NCBI GenBank assembly: GCA_041499035.1
Contig: JBGQJK010000002.1
Span: forward strand, 1 to 64,000
From: DATFUL01 sp041499035
Lineage (GTDB): Bacteria; Patescibacteriota; Microgenomatia; UBA8517
Length of the DNA: 64,000 nucleotides
Direction: 5' to 3'
Below the pieces are notes generated by a model. That model had not been told where the DNA came from, ran no database searches, and saw only the letters and a program-made list of their open reading frames with translations. This document shows positions 30,759 through 39,085 of the stretch, in pieces (position 1 is the stretch's first letter; the number at the start of each line of letters is the position of its first letter). A program made the translations under genes and the position numbers.

Positions 30759-33608
30759 ATGGCCGCTATAGAAGTTCCTAATATTGATCTAAAAACAGCT
30801 AAGGCTCTTAGAAAGGCTTTTGGTTATTTCTATTCTGACGTAGATCCCGAAAAGACCGAAGCATTAAGAAAGGCTTTTGGTTATTTCGGTGATCTAGAAA
30901 AAAACGCTCCTGATATTAAAGAGCCTGTCGATTTTAAAGATCCGGATACAGGAATTGCCTTCAAAACGTCTGCCGACTTTAGAGCCGAATTAAAAAAACT
31001 TGGACTTCCGGAAGGCACACCGGTTAAAAACATCGGGATTGAGGTTGAGAGGTGGTATGAAACGCTCCAACGGGGCGAGACAACAATGGCCGGGGCTCCG
31101 GAACCCGAAAACGCTGCAAATGTACCTAATGCAGGACTCCGGGAAGCCCAAAAAATAGAATACGAACAGCGACTGGCTGCAAAAATGGCCGCTGATGAAA
31201 ATGCCAAGGCTGACGTTGAAAGAATGATTAAGAGATATAAAGACCGAACTATAACGGTAGTGCCAAAGGATCTCCAAACTCTTACTTTAGATCCGAACCA
31301 AAAAATGACTATTTATAGGTACGCTCAAGCTGCAGCTTCTGACCCGGGAATAACACAGGAGGAAGTTGCAAATATTATGCGGGGTGCAATCCCTGAAGAG
31401 CTAAGGGATAGTATCCCCGAACAAGCTATTCAAAATACGGCGCGGGGTTTTGTCGAGAAGGCGCGGGGTTTTGCCGAATATAAAACGGCTGAAGAGATTC
31501 CAACCGAAACTACAATTATGAATCCAGCCGGACCGCCGGCCGCTCTCAATGATCCTAACAATAAAGTTTTTCAGGAAATAATTCCTGAAGAGGAAGTGAG
31601 AGTGGCCCTTGCATCAGATGCCCAGGTTATATCTTATGCATTTGCAGCAAGATACGACACGGAGACAACATTAACGGCGCCACTTTTCGGTGGAGATACT
31701 ACGCTCACATGGTCATTTTATGGTCCGCCATCTACGGAGTTTGAGCCGGTAAAAGGTGAAAACAAAAATGGTATTAAACTCAACCTTAGCGTAATTCACG
31801 AAGCCGGAAGCGATGTAAAAGAGTTTGTTGCCAAAGTGCCCAAGCTAGGAGTTTCCGGGGAGGGAAGAGAAGTTGCTTCAACAGGCATTGTCCCGACCAG
31901 GGTTCCCTATCAATATACGGGCGACGAAGCTCTCGCCAAGCGGGCCCAAGGTTTCTTGCAGAAGGAAAGATTCGGAAGATTTAGGGGGTTCAACACTCAA
32001 GGCGAATACGCTAAATACGTTACGCGTATTTCCAAAACCTCAGAATTGTCCAGAGATGTCCCCGTTACCCCTGGCGTTATGGCGGGTTCAACAGATGGTG
32101 CTGTAAGGATACTGTTTACACAAATGGCCTTAAAAAAGGCCCCTCTTTTACTCGTACCGAAAGTAACAGAAGCTATAATTAAGGGTGGTTTCCAAACCAC
32201 TGCTTTAGCATCACTCGCTACTGAAGGTCGGGTTATATATTTTGCAGGGCTTGGGAAATACTCATTTAACATTGTCAACCTTTCCGGGGCATCCTCTGAA
32301 CTCTATATAGCTGGTCTAAACTTCGGGAACAGGGCTTTCGGACTAGGTCTTGCAAAAACCGGAGGAAAGGTTGTGGCCACCGGAATAATCACAAAAGGCG
32401 CCACAGGTCAAATAACAACCCGAGCCCTCCCCGCCCTTTTTTCAAAAGTTGGCTCTTGGCTCGGTTCAATTGCCCCTATCATTGGCAATATCCTGGGAGC
32501 GATATCTGGCTGGATATTCGGAAAGGTACTTGACAAAATCCCCTGGAAAAAAGTTAAAGAATGGTCTGCCGCAATTCTCGGAACCGCGGCCGCAATAATT
32601 TCCTTACCCTTTGTAGGCTTGGCGGCAGCGTTAGGAATAGGTGGGGCTACAACTGTAATTTCTGCGCTTTTTGGTGGCGGCCTTGGAGGATTAACTTTAG
32701 GCGGGGTTGGAGCTAGTGTGGGAGGGTTTCTTGGCGCTCTTATTCTCACAACACTAGGCAACATCGCGGGATGGCTTTTTGTAGTATTTATTTCCTTCTC
32801 ATTAATGGTCACTCTAATTCTTTTTATAATTAATGCAGGCGCTTATGTAGTTCCCCAAATTCCTGAGGTTGCGACGGGCGCTGTAGGACGAACGGGTGTT
32901 AACGTGGTATGTTCAACCGATAAAGGCCCAGTGGGTGTCAGCGGGCCAACGTCCTCTTCTCCTATCGCAAACCGCGCATGGGAAATCGTATTTGATCTTT
33001 ACCAAGGTTTTTGGTGCTTTTGGAATAGATCTCCCAGCAACGTTCCTTGGAATGGCCCCCCCAGACCTGATTTTCCCAATGACATCGTCAAATATCCACC
33101 AAACTACCCGCAGCCAATATATTTTGACTATAATCTTTACGCAGTAAACAAAAACCCTTCAGAAAAAAGCGGACCGGACCTTTTTTGGTGTACAGACCTG
33201 GTTATCAAGGCATATCAAGAAACCGGCCACAACATCCCACCAGACCTGGGGGTCGCCGAAATGCACGCACACTGGCCTGTAAACAAAATTATTGCCGCAA
33301 AAGACGCAACGCCTCAAAATATAGTTCCGGGAAGCGCAGTTTTCTTCAGAGTAACTTCCGGTGATTTCGCAAACCAGTTAAATCATGTGGGAATTGTCTA
33401 CTCTGTAGACCTCGCGGGAATTACCGTTGTCGAATCAAATAATGCCGTTAAAAGCGAAAGAATAACTTTTACATTTACTACGGCAGGATCCTGTACGCCT
33501 TTGTGTCTCAAAAATGCGACTTTCCAGGAATGCGGCTGTTATGGTCAAGTAAATGGCGTGGCGAACCTTCCCGGAATGCTGGTGGATTCTTTTGGATTAC
33601 CATACTAA
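30759..33608 (+). CDS. Large membrane protein with C-terminal CHAP/NlpC-type hydrolase domain
   Basis: 949 residues. The N terminus holds a duplicated 19-residue unit (ALRKAFGYF at about 17 and 36). Residues 60-500 are soluble and mixed. Hydrophobic, Gly/Ala-rich helices lie at about 550-720. The last 200 residues are a cysteine amidase/endopeptidase-like domain: WCTDLV with C811 and NHVGIVY with H876. Such domains cut peptidoglycan. It follows virB4 by two bases and is probably the large VirB6/hydrolase-type component of the apparatus. Confidence 0.72.
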   Translation: MAAIEVPNIDLKTAKALRKAFGYFYSDVDPEKTEALRKAFGYFGDLEKNAPDIKEPVDFKDPDTGIAFKTSADFRAELKKLGLPEGTPVKNIGIEVERWYETLQRGETTMAGAPEPENAANVPNAGLREAQKIEYEQRLAAKMAADENAKADVERMIKRYKDRTITVVPKDLQTLTLDPNQKMTIYRYAQAAASDPGITQEEVANIMRGAIPEELRDSIPEQAIQNTARGFVEKARGFAEYKTAEEIPTETTIMNPAGPPAALNDPNNKVFQEIIPEEEVRVALASDAQVISYAFAARYDTETTLTAPLFGGDTTLTWSFYGPPSTEFEPVKGENKNGIKLNLSVIHEAGSDVKEFVAKVPKLGVSGEGREVASTGIVPTRVPYQYTGDEALAKRAQGFLQKERFGRFRGFNTQGEYAKYVTRISKTSELSRDVPVTPGVMAGSTDGAVRILFTQMALKKAPLLLVPKVTEAIIKGGFQTTALASLATEGRVIYFAGLGKYSFNIVNLSGASSELYIAGLNFGNRAFGLGLAKTGGKVVATGIITKGATGQITTRALPALFSKVGSWLGSIAPIIGNILGAISGWIFGKVLDKIPWKKVKEWSAAILGTAAAIISLPFVGLAAALGIGGATTVISALFGGGLGGLTLGGVGASVGGFLGALILTTLGNIAGWLFVVFISFSLMVTLILFIINAGAYVVPQIPEVATGAVGRTGVNVVCSTDKGPVGVSGPTSSSPIANRAWEIVFDLYQGFWCFWNRSPSNVPWNGPPRPDFPNDIVKYPPNYPQPIYFDYNLYAVNKNPSEKSGPDLFWCTDLVIKAYQETGHNIPPDLGVAEMHAHWPVNKIIAAKDATPQNIVPGSAVFFRVTSGDFANQLNHVGIVYSVDLAGITVVESNNAVKSERITFTFTTAGSCTPLCLKNATFQECGCYGQVNGVANLPGMLVDSFGLPY

Positions 33609-34297
33609 TGAAATTTTCATTTAACAAAAAACAAATCGTAATTATTATTTCTATTTTTGCGTTGCTTTTTGCCGGACTTTACCTATTCCTAAGTAGGGCT
33701 GTTCAGCCTACTGTAATAAATACCTCCCCGGATAACGGATCATCCGACGTTTCCGAAACATCACAAATCAGTATTAATTTTGACGCAAGCATTCAGGAAA
33801 AGTCAAAAACAAAAATATTTGTGGCTCTGAAACCTCAAGCAGATTTTGATTCAACATGGCTAGCAAACACATATAAAATAATCCCCAAAACAAATTTGCA
33901 AAACAACCAGAAATACACTGTCAATGTGTTATTTGATAATACTAAAATATATAGTTTTTCATTTGAAACAGAAATTTTTAACAGCGCTGTTATTCAAAAG
34001 TACGGCAGTCTTCAATCACAAAACGACTTCGTCTTCGGTCAGGTAACGAAAGACCTTATAACAAAGTATCCATGGTATACAAGTCTCCCTGTTAAAACCA
34101 ATAACTATATCGTTGATTACGATTTTGACAAGCAAGAATTTGTAATAACATTTTTGGTTCCGATTGAGAGTTCTGATCAGCTAAATACTTTAACTTCGGA
34201 TGTAATGCAAAAACTTAAAGGAATCGGGGTTAAAGACCCGATTACATATTACATGAATATGATAGCTCCACGCCCTTCGCCTAACCCTGGACTCTAA
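33608..34297 (+). CDS. Membrane-anchored protein with Ig-like (Big_5) domain
   Basis: 229 residues from the ATG at 33608, which overlaps the previous stop (TAATGA). One N-terminal transmembrane helix (IVIIISIFALLFAGLYLFL) and an Ig-like extracellular domain (VINTSPDNGSSDVSETSQISINFDASI) followed by a mixed C-terminal domain. The longer in-frame start would lie deep in the upstream gene. Last gene of the secretion operon; it ends convergent with dnaN, overlapping it by 17 bases. Confidence 0.72.
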   Translation: MKFSFNKKQIVIIISIFALLFAGLYLFLSRAVQPTVINTSPDNGSSDVSETSQISINFDASIQEKSKTKIFVALKPQADFDSTWLANTYKIIPKTNLQNNQKYTVNVLFDNTKIYSFSFETEIFNSAVIQKYGSLQSQNDFVFGQVTKDLITKYPWYTSLPVKTNNYIVDYDFDKQEFVITFLVPIESSDQLNTLTSDVMQKLKGIGVKDPITYYMNMIAPRPSPNPGL

Positions 34298-35396
34298 CAG
34301 GCATAATAAGATGAAGGTAGTTTGGGTCGGTTGAATCTGTAAATAGACCCGCTTTGTCCGAGGAAGTAAATTCCATTTTAACCTCATCCCCGGCTACAGA
34401 ATGCAAGAATTCTTCAAGAAATCGGTAGTTAAAGGCAATTTCAAAATCTTTTACGCTGCCTTCAACCCTAGCCTCCACATCCGTTTCCTGACTTCCCGAA
34501 GAACTACTTTCGGCCAAAACCTTAACTGAGTCCTTATATAGTTTAAGTTTGACTATGTTCGCAGCCTCTCTGGCAAAGATTGATGCCAGCTTTACAGCCC
34601 TTAAAAATTCTTCTTTATCCAATCTAACGGAAATAGAAGAACTCTTGGGTATAATTTTTTCAAAATCCGGATATTCCCCTTCCAGAAGCCTTGAACTTAA
34701 AACTACGTCGCCTAAACCAAAAACAACTTGCCTGTCTTTTTCCTGAATCTCGAGTTGAATCTCATCAATATCTCCCGCCGACCTCCCAATCTCCCCCAAT
34801 ATACTCTTTGGAATTACAATTTTTTTCATTACCGGTTCGTTCTTTTGTAATGTCAGAACAACTTTCTTTTGAGAAAGTCTAAAACCGTCTGTAGCTACCA
34901 GAACAAGGCTGTTTTTGTTAAGAATAACAAGTACGCCGGTTAGTACCGGCCGTGTTTCATCCGTACTTGTGGCATAAATAACCTGCGCGAGAGATTCCAA
35001 AATAGCTTTTTTAGGTAAGCTGAAAGGTTTTGCTAAAGATCCCGGAATTTTAGGAAAATCAGACGCATTCATGCCCAAAATTTTCGCCGTAAAGCCTGAA
35101 GTCGTAATATTAAGTTGTTCCTTTTCCGATTCAAGTGTTACGGTTTCTTTTGGGAGATTGGAAATCAGCTCTGTTATTACTTTTGAGGGAATACTGATTT
35201 CACCTTCACTTTCTATCTTTGCGCCTATTTGGGTAAGAACGGAGACTTCAAGGTTCGTTGAAGCAACTGTAAGTTTTGTTTTGGTAGCCCTAAGTAAAAT
35301 ATTACCGAGGATTGGAAGTTGAGATCTAAGGCTCACAAATCTTGAAGCTTGTGTAACTGCATTTGTAAGATTTTCCTGTAAAACGGTTAATTTCAT
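34281..35396 (-). CDS. dnaN: DNA polymerase III beta subunit (sliding clamp)
   Basis: 371 residues, normal clamp length, with three clamp domains: LTVLQENLTNAVTQASRFV, then ATDGFRLSQKKV in the middle, and the C-terminal LIMPVRVQG that closes the protein-binding pocket. It keeps the replicative polymerase on DNA. It lies downstream of dnaA in the same direction, separated by the 190-bp oriC region. A TATAAT box 12 bases upstream of the ATG (35409-35414) is inside the A/T-rich part of oriC. Confidence 0.97.
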   Translation of the reverse strand: MKLTVLQENLTNAVTQASRFVSLRSQLPILGNILLRATKTKLTVASTNLEVSVLTQIGAKIESEGEISIPSKVITELISNLPKETVTLESEKEQLNITTSGFTAKILGMNASDFPKIPGSLAKPFSLPKKAILESLAQVIYATSTDETRPVLTGVLVILNKNSLVLVATDGFRLSQKKVVLTLQKNEPVMKKIVIPKSILGEIGRSAGDIDEIQLEIQEKDRQVVFGLGDVVLSSRLLEGEYPDFEKIIPKSSSISVRLDKEEFLRAVKLASIFAREAANIVKLKLYKDSVKVLAESSSSGSQETDVEARVEGSVKDFEIAFNYRFLEEFLHSVAGDEVKMEFTSSDKAGLFTDSTDPNYLHLIMPVRVQG

Positions 35397-35586
35397 AATG
35401 TGTCAGTTATTATATATTAAATAGTAGGAGTAGTAGTAGGCACTGTTGATAAGTGCAAAAAAGTCTGATTTTGAATTTATGTTTCGGATCATGTTTGTGT
35501 GAATACCAGCCACGCTGTTTTGTTGATAAAGTTGTGGATAATTCTAAAGCTTGTGTTGATAAGTCTACTCTTTTATCAAAGCATCC
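35397..35586. other. oriC: Origin of replication (oriC), dnaA-dnaN intergenic region
   Basis: 190 bp with four same-orientation DnaA boxes: TGTTGATAA at 35444-35452, 35521-35529 and 35554-35562, and the consensus TGTGGATAA at 35533-35541. Beside the first box, after the spacer GCAC, is a run of six triplets, TAG TAG GAG TAG TAG TAG (35422-35439), then an A/T-rich stretch (35401-35421). Box, short G/C spacer, trios and A/T-rich DNA is the basal unwinding layout known from Bacillus subtilis. Genes flanking it are the classical origin set. Confidence 0.88.
35422..35439. promoter_or_regulatory. DnaA-trio-like tract
   Basis: Six consecutive TAG/GAG triplets next to a DnaA box. In the reverse strand this reads CTA CTA CTA CTC CTA CTA directed away from the box, as expected for a DnaA filament loading onto single-stranded DNA. 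Confidence 0.65.
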
Positions 35587-36948
35587 TCATATCCCCAACT
35601 TGATATGCGCGATATCCTCACGGATATGCACATCGGTTGTGGCCAGCTCGGTGATTTTACCCACAGCGTGCATAACGGTAGTGTGGTCCCTGTCCCCCAC
35701 GAGCCTACCGACCTCTTCTAATGAAATTCCCAAATGGGTTCTAAGTAAATACATTAAAATTTGCCGGGGCCTTGCTACCGGTCTGGCACGCGAATCTCCC
35801 AGGAGAGCCCGTTTTCCTATCTGGTAGTAACCTGAGACAGCTTCAATCACTTCGGAAGGGTCTTTTTTAACCGCTTTTCCGTTTACCTCAATCCCCTTTC
35901 CGAGTACAGACTCGATGAGCTCGTTGCTCATTTCAATGTGCTTTAGTTTTATTTCAGTCATGAGCTTAATCAATACCCCTTCTATTTTTCTCGCCGAATC
36001 AATATTTCCTGCGATCATCTGTATTTGATCCATCGCAAGCTCTAAACCTTTTTCTCTGGCTTTAATTTGGGCGATTGCGCACCGCAGCTCAAAGTCAGGT
36101 GGCGCAACATCGACAATTAGACCAGCCTCAAACCGGCTCCGTAGGCGTTCTTCCAGGCGTGGAATTTCGCTCGGAGGTCTGTCGCTGGTTAATATGACTT
36201 GTCCTCCGGCTGACGTTACCGCGTTAAATGTGTGGAAGAATTCCTCCTGAGCGGTGTCTTTTCCTGCAATAAATTGAATATCGTCTATAAGGAGGAGGTC
36301 CAGTTTTCTATATTTGTCCCTGAAGCTTTGGGTAGTTTTGTTTCTTATGCCCTCTATGATGTCGTTTGTAAAACTTTCCCCGGTGCAAAGGAGGACTTTC
36401 AGATCAGAGTTTTTTTGCAGCGAAGAGTTACCTACAGCTCCCATTAAATGAGTTTTGCCCACTCCTACTCCACCCCATATGAAAAGAGGATTATATGCCG
36501 ACCCCAGGGTTTCTGATACGGCTAAAGCCGCTGCGTGAGCCATTTGATTTGAACCCGAAACGGCAAAGTTTTCGAAGTTGAAATTAGATCTGATTTTGGC
36601 TTTTTGCAAAACCTCAATCAAATTTTCATCCTTGACTTCCTCTTGGAACAGAGGTGAGGCCGTATTTTCCGCTGCTTTACTCTTCTCCGGACTTTCTTTG
36701 ACTATAAATACCAGATCGCAGGGTTTGCCTAATACTTTTGAGACGGAGTCTTGAACTAAACCGAAATATCTTGATTCGATTGTGCTTTTAACAAAAGACG
36801 AGGAACAACCTATTTCAACCAACATTCTCTCCCCCATTTCTTTAATTGAAGCTATGTGGGTTTGTGAAAACCAGGTAGAAAATATCGCAGGAGAAACCGA
36901 AACTTTAACAATCTCTAATGTGTCTTTCCATGAAGATTTATTATCCAT
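35587..36948 (-). CDS. dnaA: Chromosomal replication initiator DnaA
   Basis: 453 residues. N-terminal domain I (WKDTLEIVKVSVSPAIFSTWF), AAA+ domain with Walker A WGGVGVGKTHL and Walker B LLLIDDIQFI, and C-terminal domain IV with the DnaA-box reading helix-turn-helix, GDRDHTTVMHAVGKI. Binds the boxes in the adjacent intergenic regions and opens oriC. The ATG at 36948 is the natural start; a DnaA box lies in its promoter region, so autoregulation is likely. Confidence 0.98.
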   Translation of the reverse strand: MDNKSSWKDTLEIVKVSVSPAIFSTWFSQTHIASIKEMGERMLVEIGCSSSFVKSTIESRYFGLVQDSVSKVLGKPCDLVFIVKESPEKSKAAENTASPLFQEEVKDENLIEVLQKAKIRSNFNFENFAVSGSNQMAHAAALAVSETLGSAYNPLFIWGGVGVGKTHLMGAVGNSSLQKNSDLKVLLCTGESFTNDIIEGIRNKTTQSFRDKYRKLDLLLIDDIQFIAGKDTAQEEFFHTFNAVTSAGGQVILTSDRPPSEIPRLEERLRSRFEAGLIVDVAPPDFELRCAIAQIKAREKGLELAMDQIQMIAGNIDSARKIEGVLIKLMTEIKLKHIEMSNELIESVLGKGIEVNGKAVKKDPSEVIEAVSGYYQIGKRALLGDSRARPVARPRQILMYLLRTHLGISLEEVGRLVGDRDHTTVMHAVGKITELATTDVHIREDIAHIKLGI

Positions 36949-36984
36949 ATTTGTTTTAAATTTGCTGTAAGCATATGTGTATTT

Positions 36985-37008
36985 ACAAAGTTATCCACAA
37001 TGAGTCAA
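36985..37008 (-). promoter_or_regulatory. Probable dnaA promoter overlapping a DnaA box
   Basis: On the minus strand TTGACT (37003-37008) is followed, after 17 bases that include the DnaA box (TTATCCACA on plus, 36991-36999), by a weak -10. A box between -35 and -10 suggests repression by DnaA itself. Confidence 0.5.
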
Positions 37009-37032
37009 GTGGCAATTTGTATGATTGTCATA

Positions 37033-37038
37033 TATAAT
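37033..37038 (+). promoter_or_regulatory. -10 box (TATAAT) six bases before rpmH
   Basis: Consensus TATAAT, six bases, ATG at 37045. The rpmH-rnpA-yidD-yidC-khpB transcript would then start at the rpmH start codon. Confidence 0.65.
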
Positions 37039-37044
37039 TGCCTT

Positions 37045-37185
37045 ATGTCCACCAAGCGTACTTATCAACCGAGCAAAACAAAAAGAAGAAATATTCACGG
37101 TTTTATGTCGCGGATGAAAAGTGCCGGAGGGAGGAATGTACTAAAAAGGAGAAGACTTAAAGGTAGAAAAAGTTTGACGGTTTGA
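37045..37185 (+). CDS. rpmH: 50S ribosomal protein L34
   Basis: 46 residues: KRTYQPSKTKRRNIHGFMSRM and GRNVLKRRRLKGRKSLTV are the whole conserved L34 sequence. The ATG at 37045 is chosen from the promoter and from family length; an upstream in-frame ATG would lie in front of the -10 box. First gene of the classical origin operon. Confidence 0.97.
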   Translation: MSTKRTYQPSKTKRRNIHGFMSRMKSAGGRNVLKRRRLKGRKSLTV

Positions 37186-37203
37186 CCTTCAACCTGATTA
37201 ATA

Positions 37204-37548
37204 ATGTTGGCAAAAAAATATAGACTCACAGGTTCAAGTGACTTTGCAAAAGTCCAGGCCTCAGGGAAAACTTTTCAATCGGAGAATTTTGGTGTGGCGA
37301 TTCTTGAGAGGGGAGATGACGCTCCACCTCGGTTTGCTTTTGTAGTTTCTACGAAAATTGCAAAAGATGCGGTTGACCGGAATACTATTAAACGGCACAT
37401 GAGCGAAACGGTCCGTTTGATGACGAACGAAGTTAAAAATGGACTGGATGTAGTTTTTTTGGCGAAGACCAACATAATGAGAGTTCCGGCTGACACAATC
37501 GTTCGGGAGGTTCGTGCCGCGGTTAGGGAGAGCGGGATAACCAGGTGA
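37204..37548 (+). CDS. rnpA: Ribonuclease P protein component
   Basis: 114 residues with the RnpA signatures KYRLTGSSDFAKVQASGK, FAFVVSTKIAKDAVDRNTIKRHMSE (the RNR-like RNA-binding motif) and GLDVVFLAK. It assists RNase P RNA in 5' processing of tRNAs. Its TGA stop overlaps the GTG start of yidD. The RNase P RNA gene is not in the window. Confidence 0.96.
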   Translation: MLAKKYRLTGSSDFAKVQASGKTFQSENFGVAILERGDDAPPRFAFVVSTKIAKDAVDRNTIKRHMSETVRLMTNEVKNGLDVVFLAKTNIMRVPADTIVREVRAAVRESGITR

Positions 37549-37775
37549 AAATTTTTTTGATTTTTCTTCTTACGTCGTATCAAAGAATCGTTTCACCGAC
37601 TTTAGAAGTTCTTTTGGGTAAGGCTTGCAGGTTTACACCGACCTGCAGTCAGTATACAATTGAGGCTCTCGAAAAATACGGGGCATCTAAAGGTTTGAGT
37701 TTGGGAATTAAAAGATTTCTTAGATGTCACCCTTGGGGAGGGTCAGGATACGACCCCGTACCAAATAATAAGTAA
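37545..37775 (+). CDS. yidD: Membrane protein insertion efficiency factor YidD
   Basis: 76 residues with the invariant motif CRFTPTCSQYTIEALEKYG and the ending RCHPWGGSGYDPVP. It starts with GTG overlapping the rnpA stop, as in many bacteria. A small amphipathic inner-membrane-associated protein that aids YidC. Confidence 0.96.
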   Translation: MKIFLIFLLTSYQRIVSPTLEVLLGKACRFTPTCSQYTIEALEKYGASKGLSLGIKRFLRCHPWGGSGYDPVPNNK

Positions 37776-37776
37776 A

Positions 37777-38625
37777 ATGGGACAATTTTTTGGAACACTA
37801 TTTAACATTATTCAATGGCCGTTAGCAAACGGTCTTATTCTTTTTTATAATTTTTTTGGCCACAATTTGGGAGTTGCCACAATTCTTTTTAGTACATTCC
37901 TTTTCTTAATTACACGCCCGCTCAGTAAGCCTCAAATGGATTCAATGAAGAAGATAAGAGAAGTCCAGCCGCTTGTCGATAAGCTTAAGAATAAATATGG
38001 GAGCGACAAAATGGGTTTTTCCAAGGCTCAGGCGGAGCTTTACAAACAGAAGGGAATTAACCCTGGGTCGGGATGCATTTTCCAAATTTTACAACTTGTG
38101 ATTTTAATCGCCTTTTACCAGGTTTTTGCTTCATCTCTATCAAACAATGTTGATTCTATAGCCAAACTGAACGCTCACTTATATCCCAGTCTAAGAATAG
38201 AATCCCAAGCCACATTAAATACAAACTTCCTTTATCTGAACATTAGCAAGCCCGACCTTTTCAATGTCCCGGGTTTGGCGTTTGGTCTCCCTGGAGTTTT
38301 TCTGATCTTGGCCACAGTTTCACAATTTTTGTCAATTAAAATCACGGCCCCCTTTGTTGAAGCCGAGAAGAAAGTTGTGAAAGCAACAAAAAGCGAGACC
38401 GATGATATGCAGCTTGCCATGAGCTCCAGCATGATGTACACCGTACCTTTGATGACATTATATTTTGGTTACAAATTTCCTTCCGGGCTTGCTCTCTACT
38501 GGCTCGTGTTTTCACTTGGCACCGTTTGGCAGCAGGTGTCTTCTAACGGATGGGGAAGTCTGACCCCTTTTCTTCGCCGCTATGGTCTGCTACAATCAGA
38601 GCCTAGCAATGGAAAAAAGAGTTAA
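37777..38625 (+). CDS. yidC: Membrane protein insertase YidC
   Basis: 282 residues, the short Gram-positive-like form without the large periplasmic domain. Five or so transmembrane helices; GVATILFSTFLFLITRPLSKPQM, the coiled hairpin QPLVDKLKNKYG, and GSGCIFQILQLVILIAFYQVF are typical. No lipobox cysteine is seen at the N terminus. Inserts membrane proteins alone or with SecYEG. The 3' end overlaps khpB by 17 bases. Confidence 0.94.
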   Translation: MGQFFGTLFNIIQWPLANGLILFYNFFGHNLGVATILFSTFLFLITRPLSKPQMDSMKKIREVQPLVDKLKNKYGSDKMGFSKAQAELYKQKGINPGSGCIFQILQLVILIAFYQVFASSLSNNVDSIAKLNAHLYPSLRIESQATLNTNFLYLNISKPDLFNVPGLAFGLPGVFLILATVSQFLSIKITAPFVEAEKKVVKATKSETDDMQLAMSSSMMYTVPLMTLYFGYKFPSGLALYWLVFSLGTVWQQVSSNGWGSLTPFLRRYGLLQSEPSNGKKS

Positions 38626-39070
38626 AGATCTTAAGAAAATAACCGACGAACTTCTTTCCCTAATGGGGACAAAAGCGGCCGCAGAAGTTTCCTACGACAA
38701 ATCGAACGAATGCTATTTGGTCAATATCGACGGGGGCGATGAAACAGGACTTATAATTGGCAAAAAAGGGGAAACACTTCTGAGTCTGCAAACAATGCTT
38801 GGCATCCTTCTTAAGGGTAAGACCGGAGAGTGGGAAAGGGTTACGGTTAACGTAGGAGATTATTTGGAAAAGGAGGAAGAATATCTCAAAAACCTTGCCG
38901 AGAGTGCAGCAACGAGGGCAAAAGAGACTGGAGATCCCCAAAGCCTCTATAATCTAAAACCAGCCCAAAGACGAATCATCCATATGGTTTTGGCGGAAGA
39001 TAAAGACATTACAACAGAGTCTCTGGGGGAGGGAGAAGAGAGATATTTAGTTGTGAAAGCTTCAAAATAG
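38609..39070 (+). CDS. khpB: Jag/KhpB-type KH and R3H RNA-binding protein
   Basis: 153 residues from the ATG at 38609. A KH domain with LIIGKKGETLLSLQ and an R3H domain with LKPAQRRIIHMVLAEDKDITTES. Partner of KhpA in RNA binding and usually encoded just after yidC. The N-terminal Jag-N domain is missing, as in short forms. A TACAAT box lies 12 bases before the ATG, inside yidC. Confidence 0.9.
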   Translation: MEKRVKDLKKITDELLSLMGTKAAAEVSYDKSNECYLVNIDGGDETGLIIGKKGETLLSLQTMLGILLKGKTGEWERVTVNVGDYLEKEEEYLKNLAESAATRAKETGDPQSLYNLKPAQRRIIHMVLAEDKDITTESLGEGEERYLVVKASK

Positions 39071-39085
39071 AGTAAAATCCAATAA

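Noticed and set aside
32408..32812. 134-codon minus-strand frame opposite the Gly/Ala-rich helices of the CHAP-ended protein
   Set aside because: Shadow of hydrophobic coding sequence on the plus strand, which is part of a clear 949-residue protein.
15782..34297. Integrated conjugative element
   Set aside because: No integrase, relaxase, transposase or flanking direct repeats were found, so there is no evidence that the secretion locus is mobile.
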